Shown: positions 1-11,795 of the stretch, in pieces
Position numbering within the stretch: the stretch's first letter is position 1
How the letters are laid out: every line of letters starts with the position of its first letter
Assembly: GCF_000003195.3 (NCBI RefSeq)
Contig: NC_012870.2
Span: 40,391,492-40,455,491 of the forward strand
DNA length: 64,000 nt
DNA from: Sorghum bicolor
Lineage: Eukaryota > Streptophyta > Magnoliopsida > Poales > Poaceae
Direction of reading: 5' to 3'
Notes under the pieces: model-generated
The model's input: only the letters and a program-made list of their open reading frames with translations
Databases searched by the model: none
Told to the model about the DNA's origin: nothing
Translations under genes and position numbers: made by a program

Positions 1-2237
1 ACAGAAATGCTCTAGGAAAGGCATAAATAGCCAAAGATAATATTTTGCACATGTTGAGAATGTATCAAAGGAACAATCCAATTGCACTAGTAGATAGAAC
101 ATATCTAAGAAACACCAGAAAACATCATGGTAAGGTCTAAAACTATTTCTATCATCACCTTTTCCATTTATTTAATTATTAAGGTGATTTAATGAACATA
201 TACTCCAATTGTTCCACAAATCCTAAGAAAATTACAGCAAGCTACTTATGCTAACATAAGATCACTGTAAAATTTTCAGAACATTTGCACATACACATTG
301 TGACGTATAAAAATAACAAGCTAGTAAAGGCATGCAAGGCATAAATGTGAAACCCTATCAAAAAGTGTCAAACAACAGATTTCAGATTTTTCCTAGTTTT
401 GTCCACACATAAGTACAACACTCAGCAAGTTTCATCACAAAAGGAGTTATAACTTAATTACTAAAAATATCACAATAAACTCCTATTTAAGCAAGAATTA
501 TTTTTAACTTCTTAACTAGGCTTCCAAAAATCTTGAAAAATTTATCAGAGCCTATTCATAACATAAGTAACAACTCCCTAAATTTGCATGGCCATCAGAT
601 CAATAGATCTCAAGATATAATTACCCACTGAAAATCCAAGATTAATTTATATCTATTTATTTCTGTAAAAACATAGCATGTTTCATATTTTTATTAAAAA
701 CTAGGCTTGAGCTGGAACCTAGCAAAATTGGAAGCACCACATTTGGATCTCTAAAACTCCAGATATGAATTTTACAAAAACAGCTTTGGCTCTGCACAAC
801 AGTAACCCAAGGGGTGACACAGAGAGGCTGACACCCGGGACCCGCGCATCAGTGAGATAGAGGCAGGGGAGAGCTCAACGACGACGAGGTCTCGGCCGGA
901 TCCAAGGGCACCTACGTGTTCCTCTCATCAAGACGACTCTGTTGACCTACTTTACGCGCGCTCTACTGGACCCTAGGGTGCTCGCCGTCGGGAATGGCGG
1001 AGCGGCGGCGCTGCGCGGCGGTACGCCGGCGGATCTAGGCAATGGCGACGTGGTAGAGCGTCATGCCGAGCATCAGTGAACCAAGGGGAAGCGATAGGAA
1101 CAAGAATGGAGGAAAATGGTGGAGCAGAGAAGCCTGGCCACGTTGCCGGTGAGCTCGAGCGGAACTCCGGCGAGGAAGAACTGCTCGGAGCTCGGCAATG
1201 CCGCCTTACCCGTGCTCGACAGTGGCCAAGGAGGTGACGCCGAGGTAGAGGAGGCTCTGGCGAAGCTTTTGGCGGGCTTGTTTGGCCGGAGACGGCGAGA
1301 AGAGCTCGGGCGACGCGGCCGTTCCACGGCGGAGCTCGCCGAGGCGAAATGGAGAAGGGAGAGGGCGCTGGAGAGGCGAAATGAGGACGGCCGGGGCTCG
1401 GGGTGGCGTCGTGGCGTCCAAGTGAAGGCGCCGGGGCTGACAGACGGGGTCGCCGTCGACGTACGGCCGCCACGGGTCATCCACGCGTCGGCCGGCCGGC
1501 GACTGACGAAACTGAATCGCACGATTCAGTCGTCGTCGACCGTGTCTGAAACCCAAAGTTCACCGGCGTTTTACTCTCAGCTCACTCGATGGTTTTGGCT
1601 CAAACTTGTTCCTTTGGACAGAGCTACACGAGTTCTACAACTTTGGTTACCAGGTCAAAGTCTAACTCGGTCTGGATTTCAAACTACAAGGCTCCCAACA
1701 ACCCTTGGTCGAAACTGCGTGATCCAACACTTAGCCAAATTCGGCTAAGTGTGAAATCAGCACTGATTTTTGGCTTGTGAGTGACTTTTGGAAGTGTTCC
1801 AAGTTTTTTCATAATAAGTCATCAACAGAACTTTTGTAGCTTATGAATTTCTCTACAACTTTGTTTCAGGTGTCAAAGACATGCAAGATTTCTAACACCA
1901 GTTTCATAAAACATCTTTGAAAAGAGGTCTAGGAGGGTCAAAAAGGTCATTCTAGGGATAACCATGACTTAGGGGCATTTTTGGCCAAAACCTTCAACAT
2001 GAACTTTGTTCCAAATGATATTCTAAACATGATTGAGGTATTTTGGAAGACAATGTACAATTGTTTGCATTGGCTACCCCTTAGTCACTCAATTCAAGTC
2101 ACACAAGCAATTTAATCATGTAGTGCATATAGCAAATGGCATATGATCATGGTATGATGCTCATGAGTGATCATGATGATGCTTATGTTGATGCAATGCT
2201 CATGGCTAACATGGAAGCTAACACTAGGAGTGTTACA
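1..2237 (-). repeat. 3' LTR of T1 (partial; inner end at 2237)
   Basis: Bases 1-2237 match 41224-43480 almost throughout, so this is the inner half of the 3' LTR; about 2.26 kb should continue left of the window. It is AT-rich up to about 800, then holds a GC-rich island (about 810-1570) whose several overlapping open frames look like composition artefacts. It then returns to AT-rich sequence ending in TGTTACA. Compared with the other copy it lacks about 18 bases near 873. It contains two hairpins, 1512-1529 and 1727-1752. No host-gene similarity was recognised in the island. Confidence 0.92.
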
Positions 2238-3584
2238 GCCCTCCCCCCTTACAAAAATCTCGTCCGAGATTTGAAAGACGTACCATTTTTCGTAGAATGT
2301 GGGATAAGTTACTTGTAAATAGTCTTCCCTTTCCCAAGTGGCATCTCTCTCATTTTGACGGTTCCACAAAACTCTAAAAAGTTTGATGACCCTCCCACGA
2401 GTAACTCGTTCTTTGACATCAAGAACATGTACAGGCTTTTTCTCGTAGGATAGGTCTGACTGCAACTTGATATCTCTTGTTTCAACTCTCTCTTCAGGCA
2501 CACGAAGACACTTCTTGAGTTGAGACACGTGGAATACAGGGAAAATAGCTCTCATTTCGGGAGATAGTTGTACTTTGTAAGCTACCTTGCCACTCTTCTC
2601 AATGATTCGGTAGGGACCCACATACCTAGGGGCAAGCTTTCTTTTAACACCGAAGCGATTTACTCCTTTCATGGGCGATACTTTTATGTACACAAAGTCA
2701 CCTATTTCGAATTCAATGGGCTTTCTTCTTTGGTCAGCATAGCTTTTCTGCCTAGCCTGGGCGGCTCTCATATGTTGCTGAATAATGAGAACTTGTTTCT
2801 CGGCTTCCTTGACGAAGTCAATTCCGTAGTACCTCCTTTCGCCTGGTTCAACCCAGTTTAATGGAGTTCTACATTTGCGGCCATACAAAGCTTCGAAAGG
2901 GGCCACTTGGATGCTTTCTTGATAACTATTATTGTAAGAGAATTCAGCTAACGGTAGCCATTTCTCCCATGCACCCTTGGAAGATATAACACAAGCCCTC
3001 AACATATCCTCTAAAATTTGATTCACACGCTCAGTTTGACCGGAGGTTTGAGGATGATAGGCTGAACTGCGACCCAACTTCGTGCCAAGGAGTGAATGCA
3101 GATGCTCCCAAAAGCGAGCAGTGAACTGAGGAGCTCTATCAGAAATAATAGTGCGAGGCACTCCGTGCAATTTAATTATCTGAGAGAAGTACAACTCAGC
3201 ATAGTCGGATGGCCGGTATGTAGAGTGTACAGGAATAAAATGAGCTGACTTGGTCAAACGGTCAACAATCACCCATATAGAGTTGTGTCCTTTTTGAGTA
3301 AGGGGAAGTCCAACAATGAAATCCATGCTGATTTCTTCCCACTTCCAACCTGGAATTGACAAGGGTTGCAATAAACCTGCAGGTTTGAGGTGAACTGCCT
3401 TTACCTTGCAGCAAGTATCACACCTAGCAACATAAGCTGCTATCTCCTTCTTCATTTTGGTCCACCAGAAACAAGGTCTCAAGTCTTGGTACATTTTGCT
3501 ACTTCCCGGATGAATGGACAACTTGGAAGAATGAGCTTCTTCTAGAATTTTGTTGCGTAGGTCACGATCTTTAGGTACAACTAG
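2112..3584 (-). pseudogene. pol: T1 pol, integrase and chromodomain segment
   Basis: This last open piece of the T1 polyprotein lies downstream of a TGA at 3585-3587. It holds the HHCC zinc region (HPGSSKM then CDTCCKVKA) and the integrase core with its three acidic residues in MDFIVGLP, ISDRAPQF and SGQTERVNQ. A chromodomain follows (VLDVKERVTRGR to WEREDYL). T2 and most relatives read ISDRGPQF, so the glycine after the second catalytic Asp is changed to Ala here. The frame overruns the usual end of pol by about 42 codons into the 3' LTR and stops at 2112. The chromodomain is expected to steer integration to chromatin carrying H3K9 methylation. All four T1 pieces share one frame. Confidence 0.9.
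2238..2252 (-). other. polypurine tract of T1
   Basis: The purine run (minus strand AAGGGGGGAGGGC) directly abuts the LTR start TGTAACA. It primes plus-strand DNA synthesis in LTR retrotransposons. T2 has a near-identical tract at 51057-51070, also abutting its LTR. Confidence 0.85.
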
Positions 3585-3980
3585 TCAATTGTCAAACCAC
3601 AGTACACCTTTCTCATCTACCCTGAAATGCTTGGTGTCTTGCTCTTGCATTTTTCTCTTGATATGATAAATACCAGGATCAGATTTTTGGAGCTCTATGA
3701 TTTGACTCTCTAATGAGCAACTGACTATAATGTTGTGCAGGACCACAGGATGCAATAAATTGAATCCTTCCTCTAGGAGAGGTCTAACATGTTGTTTCCG
3801 ACTAAGAGCATCAGCTACAACATTGGCCTTGCCGGGATGATAGTGTACTTCTAGATTGTAGTCTTTTATCAACTCCAACCATCTTCTTTGTCTCATGTTC
3901 AGTTCAGGCTGAGTGAATATATATTTGAGGCTCTTATGGTCAGTGTAAATGTGACAAAGATTACCCAACAGATAGTGTCT
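3585..3980 (-). pseudogene. pol: T1 pol, RNase H end to integrase N-terminus, closed by TGA
   Basis: This piece lies between nonsense codons at 3981-3983 and 3585-3587. It carries the end of RNase H ([11 protein letters not shown], then [15 protein letters not shown]) and the linker into integrase ([13 protein letters not shown]). At the 3585-3587 TGA, T2 has an Arg codon at the same place, so the ancestor was probably CGA and the change a C-to-T at a CpG. Frame and order match T2 throughout. Confidence 0.85.
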
Positions 3981-4379
3981 CTAGAGTTTCAATGCATGTA
4001 CAACTGCTGCTAACTCTAGATCATGAGTAGGGTAGTTGGCTTCATGTTTCCTCAGTTGCCGAGAAGCATAGGCAATAACTCGGCCTTCTTGCATAAGCAC
4101 ACAACCTAGGCCAGTGCCAAATGCATCACAAAAGACATCAAATGGCTTTTCAATGTCAGGCTGTGCCAGAACAGGAGCGGTGGTCAGCAAATGGTGTAAA
4201 GTGGTGAAAGCAACTTCACACTCTTCGGACCACACAAACTTCACATCTTTTTGTAGTAGCTTGGTCATAGGTTTAGCTATTTTGGAAAAGTCTGGAATGA
4301 AGCGCCGATAATAACCAGCTAGGCCGAGAAAACTCCGAACCTCGTGCACTGAAGTCGGGGCCTTCCAGTCTAGAACCTC
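3981..4379 (-). pseudogene. pol: T1 pol, RT connection and RNase H segment, closed by TAG
   Basis: The segment contains the post-RT motif [19 protein letters not shown] and the start of RNase H, with catalytic Asp in [17 protein letters not shown] and Glu in [14 protein letters not shown]. Its terminal stop at 3981-3983 replaces the Trp found in T2 (IWRHYLLG). TGG-to-TAG is G-to-A on the coding strand, which is C-to-T in a CAG context on the other strand. The upstream boundary is the TAG at 4380-4382. Confidence 0.85.
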
Positions 4380-6635
4380 CTACACCTTTGACGGGTCAAC
4401 AGAAATACCCTCTTCGGATAAAATATGGCCTAGGAAAGGCACTTTCTTCAGCCAAAACTCACACTTGCTGAACTTGGCATAAAGCTGGTGTTCTCGCAGT
4501 CCAGTGAGTACAATCCGAAGGTGCTCCTCATGTTCTTGTGCATTTTCAGAGTATACCAATATATCATCGATGAACACCACCACAAACTTATCCAGTTCGG
4601 GCATGAACACCGAATTCATCAGGTACATGAAATGAGCAGGGGCATTAGTCAGACCAAAGGACATGACTAAATACTCATACAACCCATACCTGGTAGAGAA
4701 AGCCGTTTTAGGAATGTCTTCAGGTCGGATCTTGATTTGATGATACCCAGACCTCAGATCAATCTTGGAGAATACCTTGGTCTTGGCTAATTGATCAAAC
4801 AGGATATCAATGCGAGGCAATGGGTACTTGTTTTTAATAGTCACGGCGTTGAGCGGACGATAGTCTACACACATACGCAGAGACTTGTCCTTTTTCTTGA
4901 CAAAGAGAGCCGGACAACCCCATGGAGAAGAACTAGGCCGAATAAGACCTTTCTCAAGTAGTTCTTGCAATCGCTTTTTCAACTCTGCCAACTCGTTGGG
5001 TGGCATTCGATATGGACTTCTAGAGATAGGTGCGGTACCCGGAATTAGATCAATTTTAAACTCAATGTCTCTGTCCGGCGGCAACCCGGGCAGGTCCTCT
5101 GGAAATAAGTCCGGAAACTCACACACTACCGGAATCTCTGCTAAAGTGAGTGGTCGAATGGCATTGGCAGCGTGACGGATGTCATAATTCTTGGGAAGCT
5201 GGACTAAGAAGGCTTCCTTACTATCAGGCTCTCGCAACATGACTACTCTCGTGGAGGTATCTATTAACACCCCATGCTTGCTCATCCAATTCATTCCCAG
5301 AATAATATCTATCCCCAAGCCTGGCAATACTACTAAATCTGCTACATAATTCCGCACTTCTATGGCAATATGTACATCCCTCACTACTTGATTCGTAGCA
5401 ATTTGATTACCAGCAGCACTAATGCAAAACTTGCCACTGTCAAGATCAACTACATGCTGCCCATGCTTGGATGCAAATGCTTGACTCATGAATGAATGTG
5501 AAGCTCTAGAATCAAACAAGACAACTGAAGGGTGTTGATTTACAAGGAACATACCAGCAGTGACTGCTTCACCTTCCGGGATTTCTTCAGCAGTGGTATA
5601 GTGCACTCGACCCATACGGTTATTGCCTCCAGCTGCCGTATTTCTCTTAGGATAAGGGCAATTTGTCGCCCAGTGACCAACTTGCTTGCAATTGAAGCAG
5701 GGACGGTTATAAGGAGGAGTCTTGGGACCTCTTTGACCCGTAGCACCTCTTGGGAGAGCAACTGTGAAGGACTTGCAAACTCCCGTCTTCATATTTGACT
5801 TTTTCTGCGGCGGCCTACACCTTGTCACAGCATTGGGTGGGCGATAGGCCGGCTTGCTTGCCACTGGAGCCTTGGACTGCGAAGCACCTGCCTCATAGGC
5901 CCTCTTGCGGTTCTTGGACGCGGCATACACGGCATTGGAGTTCTCTTGAGTCAACGCATCACTCACAAACTCATTAAAGGTGGTACTCTTGTTACCAGCC
6001 ATGTTCTTGGACAACTTGGGTCCCAACCCTCTCTTGAAACTAGCGAGCTTCTTGACTTCGGTGTCAACCATCTCAGGAGCATAGCGAGACAAATTGTTAA
6101 AAGCATGAAGATATTCAGTCAAGCTTTTAGTGCCTTGCGTCAGGTTCATGAACTCGGTGTGCTTGATAGTCATTAAGCCTTGTGGAATATAAGTGTTCCT
6201 GAAAGCAGTTTGGAACTGGTCCCAGGTTACAACAGCATTGGCGGGCAAGCTAGTTCTATAATGACTCCACCAAACACCCGCTTTGCCCTCCAACTGGTGG
6301 GTTGCATATTCCGCCTTTAGTTCTTCGGTTAACCTTAGCAAACGGAATTTCTGTTCCAGAGTGTTAAGCCACTCATCAGCTTCTAGAGGTTCAACGGCCT
6401 CCTTGAAAAGCGGCGGGTTGGTGTCCTGGAAATCCTTGAAACTGCTGTACTGATTTGCCTCTCCGCCTTGGCGGACATGGCGACCACCCCGGTTCTGCTG
6501 CGCCATAGTCTGCATGGCCTCATTGAGCATACGCTGGCCCTCAATAAGAGCTACCAATAGCTCCGTAGGCGTAGGCGGGAGAGGAGGTGGTGGTGGCGGC
6601 ACCTCGTTGTGACTGGAGCGAGTATTGCGAGCCAT
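4380..6635 (-). pseudogene. gag-pol: T1 gag-protease-reverse transcriptase segment, closed by TAG
   Basis: Start chosen at the ATG at 6635, which follows a CAG splice-acceptor-like sequence exactly as in T2. A Pro-rich N-terminus leads into the retrotransposon Gag core ([18 protein letters not shown], about residue 90). Then come a CCHC knuckle ([14 protein letters not shown], about 315), the protease and the RT with its [10 protein letters not shown] catalytic motif (about 687). The protease active site reads DSRAS where T2 has DSGSS: Gly is replaced by Arg, so this protease is probably dead. The TAG at 4380-4382 stands where T2 has CAG (Gln). The full gag-pol frame would be about 1,500 codons. 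Confidence 0.92.
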
Positions 6636-7035
6636 CTGCACAAGGCATACCAAGCGATTGTTTCAGGCAACAGATATAATTGTCATGAACTTCAATTGCT
6701 GCCATACGGAATTTAATGAAGTAAATTTACATAAATTAAGGCACAATAATCCATGTACAATAAGAAAATATCTTCCATGATACTTGGTTATTCTCGCGAT
6801 CATTCACAGCCACAATTTCTCAAGGATTAACGACATTGCAGAGATTTATTTCAGCTCAACATAAACATGGAGCATCACAAATAAGTGCATAAGGTTATAT
6901 AGAGTCATTGCCACACTTAAGTTTTACAGGAGGGGCACCATGGCCAAATACATAGAGTCTCAATTAAAATTCAGATTACATGTCCATTACATAAAGAGAT
7001 GGAAACTGACTCATGATCATAGAATTATTGCTAGG
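6636..7035 (-). other. ORF0-gag spacer of T1 with splice-acceptor-like CAG at the gag ATG
   Basis: About 400 AT-rich bases separate the ORF0 stop from the gag ATG. In element orientation the spacer ends TGTGCAG directly followed by ATGG. The equivalent T2 spacer (46263-46585) is shorter but ends the same way. I see no open frame of note and no tRNA. Confidence 0.55.
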
Positions 7036-7246
7036 CTACATATCTTCATCAGATTCTCCATTAGAAATGATGCCATCATCCTGATCTTCCTCACTAGGAG
7101 CTTCTTCATGATTAAAAGGGGCTGGTTGTGGGATAGGATTTATAATATTATTTAAGCGATGGACATCCAACTGCAGCTCAGCAATCCTAGTAATCAGCTC
7201 TTCCTCTCTCATTTCAGCATGGAACAAGGCTCTAACTCTAGTAGCT
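7036..7246 (-). pseudogene. T1 ORF0, C-terminal part (cut off by element A)
   Basis: This is the acidic C-terminus of ORF0 (EEAPSEEDQDD ... GESDEDM), separated from the rest by A at 7247-14726. It continues a coiled-coil-like region (HAEMREEELITRIAELQLD). T2 ORF0 also ends in a long acidic stretch. Joining this piece to 14727-15437 across one copy of the duplicated AGCT-type target keeps the frame open. Function unknown. Confidence 0.75.
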
Positions 7247-8410
7247 TGTTGGATATTTTAAACGCAAACAGAAAAATCCGCAAGCGCACGGATACCGATG
7301 TAGCTTTCACCCGGGAGTATTCCAGAGTATCGATTTTCCACAGAGAACGTGAGTGTACTAATTAAGATCCAAGATCGCCCAAGGATAACTATATAACTAT
7401 TTTTTGGTGGGAAGAGAGGAAGTTTCCTGAGAGTTCTCTAGTTGATCTAAGAATCAAGAATTACTTCAAGATTATCTATATCGTGACATCAGAACACTAA
7501 CCACAGAAAGAGATGAGAAGGGGGCTAGGAAGCTCCGACTACGGTCCTACAAACACCGATCCGAACGAGGTGGAATACGTCGACCGTTAGGGCTGTCACT
7601 ACCCTAAGGCTACCACAACAATACGCAGGATTGGGTGCAATTCCAGGTAATTGCAAGACTAAACACCACGTCTAATCTATTAATTACTACTCTAATGTTT
7701 CAAAGATTAGAGCACTTGATGCAAGTGGGAAACCAATAAATAACTTGAATGTAAATAAAAGTAATTAGAGAACTCAGGAGTTATGAATTGAAGAACCTGG
7801 AGAACGATGAAGAACGAACCAGCTGCTGCAAAAGTACAATGTTGAGGAAGATCCGACAGATCCGGCTCCTCCTCCGCTCTCCTCTTCTCTCTCCCTATTT
7901 TCTAGATTACAACTAGAACTAACTAGAACTAGAACTAGAGGAACTAGAACTAGAAGAACTAGAGGGATCCTCTCTACTTGGATGAAGAATTGGGGGCCTT
8001 GCTTATATAGTCTTTTCAGATGAATCTGGGCCGTCGGATCAAACCGACATTGATCGTGTGGTTTTCCTTGAAGTATTAGGTCGGTGGAGCATGATCCCCG
8101 AACTTCACCCTGATTGGTCCAGGGGGGAGGGCGGGCGCCTTGTGCCTGAGCCCTCTCGGCCTCCGCTTCGGTCCCGTGGCTTCTGGAGTCTTCTAGATGG
8201 TAGATAATTGTGCGACATGTTAATATCTCTATGTAAACCCGACGTGTGGGCCTTTCTTCCGTATTTCCTGATAACCCCCTGCAGAAATAGACAAACACCA
8301 AAACTTGTGGAATTCTGTCAGATAAAACCCTAAGTCTAGGTGTTGGTTGCATTTGGATCCTTTTCCATGATTAATTGATGGTTAAATATGAGTATTAAGG
8401 ACCGTCAACA
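7247..8410 (-). repeat. 3' LTR of A
   Basis: It is 1,164 bp, against 1,232 bp for the other copy. The difference comes from two deletions: about 49 bp near 7993 and about 20 bp near 8130, the latter between short GGGCGGGCGCC repeats. About 11 substitutions separate the copies by eye. A TATA-like box (minus strand CTATATAAGC) lies at about 8001-8010. A 192-codon open frame on the minus strand (7774-8352) falls in U3 and has a counterpart in B. Confidence 0.9.
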
Positions 8411-8425
8411 AGCTCCCCCAAGCTT
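8411..8425 (-). other. polypurine tract of A
   Basis: Minus-strand AAGCTTGGGGGAGC abuts the LTR start TGTTGAC. The same tract precedes the 3' LTR of B (36352-36366), supporting one family. Confidence 0.85.
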
Positions 8426-10592
8426 AACCTTTGCTCGTCCCTGAGCAAAGATGGACTCAAGAGTTTCTGTAGTGGTTTCATAACTTAAAGATACACATGC
8501 GTTTAAACAAGATCTCATCTCTGGTTAGAGTAAACTGTTAATACTTAAAACTTACTCATTTTACCTTCCACCATGGGGCTTGCAACCGTCACTTGTGTCT
8601 TGAGCAGTTAAAAGATAGAACGGTCTAATCAAGCGCCATGTCTCATTTTCTTGATCAACTATAGCTCTGGAGTTTTTGCATATTTTCAAATAAAACTCAG
8701 AGATTCCTTGTATGACTCTCTCTAGTCTCTCTTTTGTGGTATTTCTGGATCCTTACCAAGGCAGTAAAGGTGTATGCCTTCTCTCAAAGTATGTAGTATT
8801 TTTGGTATAAGGCACAGTGACATTGCCTTCTCTCTCACCCTACTCTAATAAGGCTTTTGATATCTGGAGCTCATAGGTGGGAGACAGCTACTACATACTT
8901 ACAAGACATTTATTGCATAGTCAAACCATGGATCCAGAAGAACAAGTCAATAAGTCAAATCAAGATGTGCATGTGTGGCGAATGAATGGTGTATGGTGAT
9001 AATGGTGATAACAATGGTGGAAGTCTAATTCTACTTATGCTCTTTTAAGGGGATACATACCTTTCTTGCTCTTTTGAAACTTTTCGAGGGGAATGAGATG
9101 CTCTATATTTTCTCTTTTTTTTCAGGTGGGTATCTTGTACCCCTAATTCTACTATCGGACACTTGTCCATTTTTACCTCTCGTCTCACTTTTTTTTTCTT
9201 TTTTTTTCTTTCGAGGTTCCGGGCACTTGCCCCTTTTTATTTCCTCGCATCTTCTTTTTTATTTTTTTTTATATTAGAGCACTCATCTCCTGAAATAATA
9301 TAGCAAGTGGTAGTAACTAAGATAACTTGAGCATTTATTTCACAGGGGAAAAACAGACATGTTTTTGGCTATTCTCTCCCGGATTAGGAGTAGAATATTT
9401 TTAGGTGGTTCTGGAGATGGAAATGGGTGGATGTATGTGGATGCGTACTTCCAGAGTAGAAGTAGCATGTATGAGTGAACGTGCAAGTGAATCTTGATTT
9501 AACCACATGACAAGCTCCTAAGGGTCTACACAGCTTGACCATACTCAATGCTCATAAGCAGTAAAAAGTAAATGTGTGGCTCAAAGTCTAGCAAGCATGT
9601 ATATATGGCTGTGGTAGGAATCTAAACTCTCATCATACAGGAACTCATCATGCAACATTTTAAAGATTTTCAAAGATAAAATTCTCCAGAATTCTAGCAT
9701 CTCTAGGAACAGATAAACAGCAGCTCAACCTTCCCATATCATATCCGTTAACGACTTAGACTTCAGATCAAGTACTCTTCCCACAATTTCAAGTTTAGAG
9801 CAAATCTTAATTAATAACAGTCATGCCTAAACTTGAGAGAGATTTCAATTTTGAGAACTAGTCATGGCAGAGCAACTATTCATTATTTCCATGTGAGAGC
9901 TTATTATGAGGATTCAAGCAAACTTTATTTATTTATTTATTTAGCAAACTAAGCAAAGATATATATAAGCACAAAATCTTTATTTGGGTTTCTATGATTA
10001 TGCATCTTTTTATTATTAGAGTAAAGTATAAACGTGAGTAGAATACTTAGCTGGATAAATAGGGGTGCTCTCCCTCAAGCTGGATTTTGACATAATTCCT
10101 TTTGATGTAGCTAGCAGGTGGCGGAGTTGTATCTGAATGCCGACAGCACCCTGACAGCGATTAGGATGTCCTCCTTCTGCTAGTCTTCTTTGATCCTTGA
10201 ATTCTGTGGAGCTCAAATAGACAACAAAGCTTTGTGGAACTGGTTAAGTGTTAGCATAAATACCTAGCCTTTATCATGTTGAGCCTCCTCAATAAATGTT
10301 ACTCTCTTTAGTAGGATCATAAATTTATTTTTATATTTTCATTTTTATAGGACAGGAAGATATATTTATTTTTACGCCACCACAGTGAATGTACTTATGG
10401 GTTTTATGCCATGAGCATACTCACATGGGGCTTACTATTTTTAACATTTTTATTTTCTTTTCAAGATAGCATGAACCTGATTAACTAAGCAAACTATTTT
10501 AAATAATTGAAAGGAAAAGGATAACTACCAAGTTTACCTCTTGGCCAGGCGTTCGGTGTTTTTAAGTCCTCCGAACGGGACTCTCCGTTTTC
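8426..10592 (-). other. 3' non-coding interior of A
   Basis: About 2.2 kb of AT-rich sequence, homologous to 19902-20936 plus 35225-36351 of B in inverted orientation. It contains T-rich tracts at about 9110-9280 and no convincing gene. This is where RT, integrase and any envelope-like gene would lie in an autonomous Athila. Confidence 0.7.
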
Positions 10593-11795
10593 TCAGTCGT
10601 CCTGGGATTCGCTAGATGGCGTAGTCGGTGGTTCCGGCGATGCCTGCTCTTCATGTATAACTATCTTCTCTCTACACACCTGACTCGGTGCTACGGTGTC
10701 CTCAGGATAGTTCTGTTCAAGTTGTATGTCTTCAGACCTTACAACTTCTCCTTCATAGTCTACCCATCCGTCCTTGATGATTTTGCCTTCTCTGGTTACG
10801 GTTGTGTCGTCTTCTTCTTGTCCTGACCTGCTTAGTGTCTTCAACTATATAATTAAGGTCAGTAAAATAGCGGCGTACCTTGTTAGAGGGGAAGTTCATG
10901 TGGACTTCTCTGGTTCCAATGTAGATGATTGCTTTAACGGTGCTGAGGAACGGTCTTCCAAGGATGATGGGTGGATCGTACTCATCTTCTCCCATGTCAA
11001 TGACCTTTCGGAATGTCTAATCTGCCATCTGGAGCTTAATGTATGTCGGTTTTAGGGGCATGCTTCCGAACAGGAGTTGATAGGTGACTGCGGCCATTAT
11101 GTTGACGCCTGACCCGGTGTCGCAAAGCATCTTTTGGAAGTTGTATCCATTGATGGAGCACAGGATGTTTGGCATACTTGGGTTGTCCTTTTTGGTCAGG
11201 AATGGTGACTTAAGTCGACGATCTTGACCTCCTTGAGCTGCAGTGACCATCTTAGCTGACTCAGTCCACATTTGCTTGTTCTTGTTCCTCCTGTTGGTCC
11301 TCTTCCTTGGTTCATGTCGGGATTGCTCTGAGATTTGTGTAATCTTGTTCTTGAAGGAAAACGTCTCATTTCTCCCTTTGATGTAGAAACTGATCTTGGC
11401 AGCACTAGCATAGATGACAGCTCCCGAGGTGTTCAGGAATGGCCTCCCTAAGATGGGTGCCCTCTCATCAGTACCAGTCTCTATCACCACAAAGTTTGCT
11501 GGGGCGTACAAGGTACCAACTCGGATGCAGAGGTTCTTCAATATTTCCTTTGGGAAACTTAGTGTCTGATCTACAGGCTGCAACCAAATGGTTGTTTCTA
11601 GTAAAGGATGTGTAAAGAATTTTTCATAGAGTACCTTGGGCATAATGTTGACGCTGGAGCCAAAGTCGCAGAGTGCTTCTTGGAAGTCCACCATGCCGAT
11701 GGAGATCGGGATGACGGGGCGTCCTGAGTTGTCTCTCTTGACCGGCAGAAGGTCAGTAATTACTTCCACAACGGGGTTACTCCAGTAGTTACGTC
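10593..11795 (-). pseudogene. A: tandem aspartic-protease polyprotein (decayed)
   Basis: Two retropepsin-like domains follow each other. The first has CDFGSSVNI (about 11668) and flap-side ILGRPFLNT. The second has CDTGSGVNI (about 11120) and IILGRPFLST. Breaks relative to B are a TAG at 11017-11019 replacing Gln (CAG in B), an in-frame loss of about 22 codons between domain 2 segments, and a frameshift near 10800. The frame then ends in a conserved tail (IHEEQASPEPPTTP ... QDD) at 10593. Upstream it is fused to the last half of a CCHC knuckle. Retention of both domains in A and B argues that the duplication belongs to the family. Confidence 0.8.

Noticed and set aside
973..1748. Several overlapping open frames of 116-210 codons in the T1 LTR GC-rich island (also 42213-42871)
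   Set aside because: They overlap on both strands, are Arg/Pro/Ser-rich, show no domain, and follow from GC composition. The same happens in the T2 and E islands (51356-51898, 59472-60374).
7774..8352. 192-codon frame in the U3 of A with a counterpart in B (15496-15864)
   Set aside because: Similarity is equally strong at the DNA level because the LTRs are homologous; no evidence of protein-level constraint could be judged by eye.
9074..9277. 67-codon frame rich in Phe/Ser in A
   Set aside because: It is a T-rich low-complexity tract in the non-coding interior.
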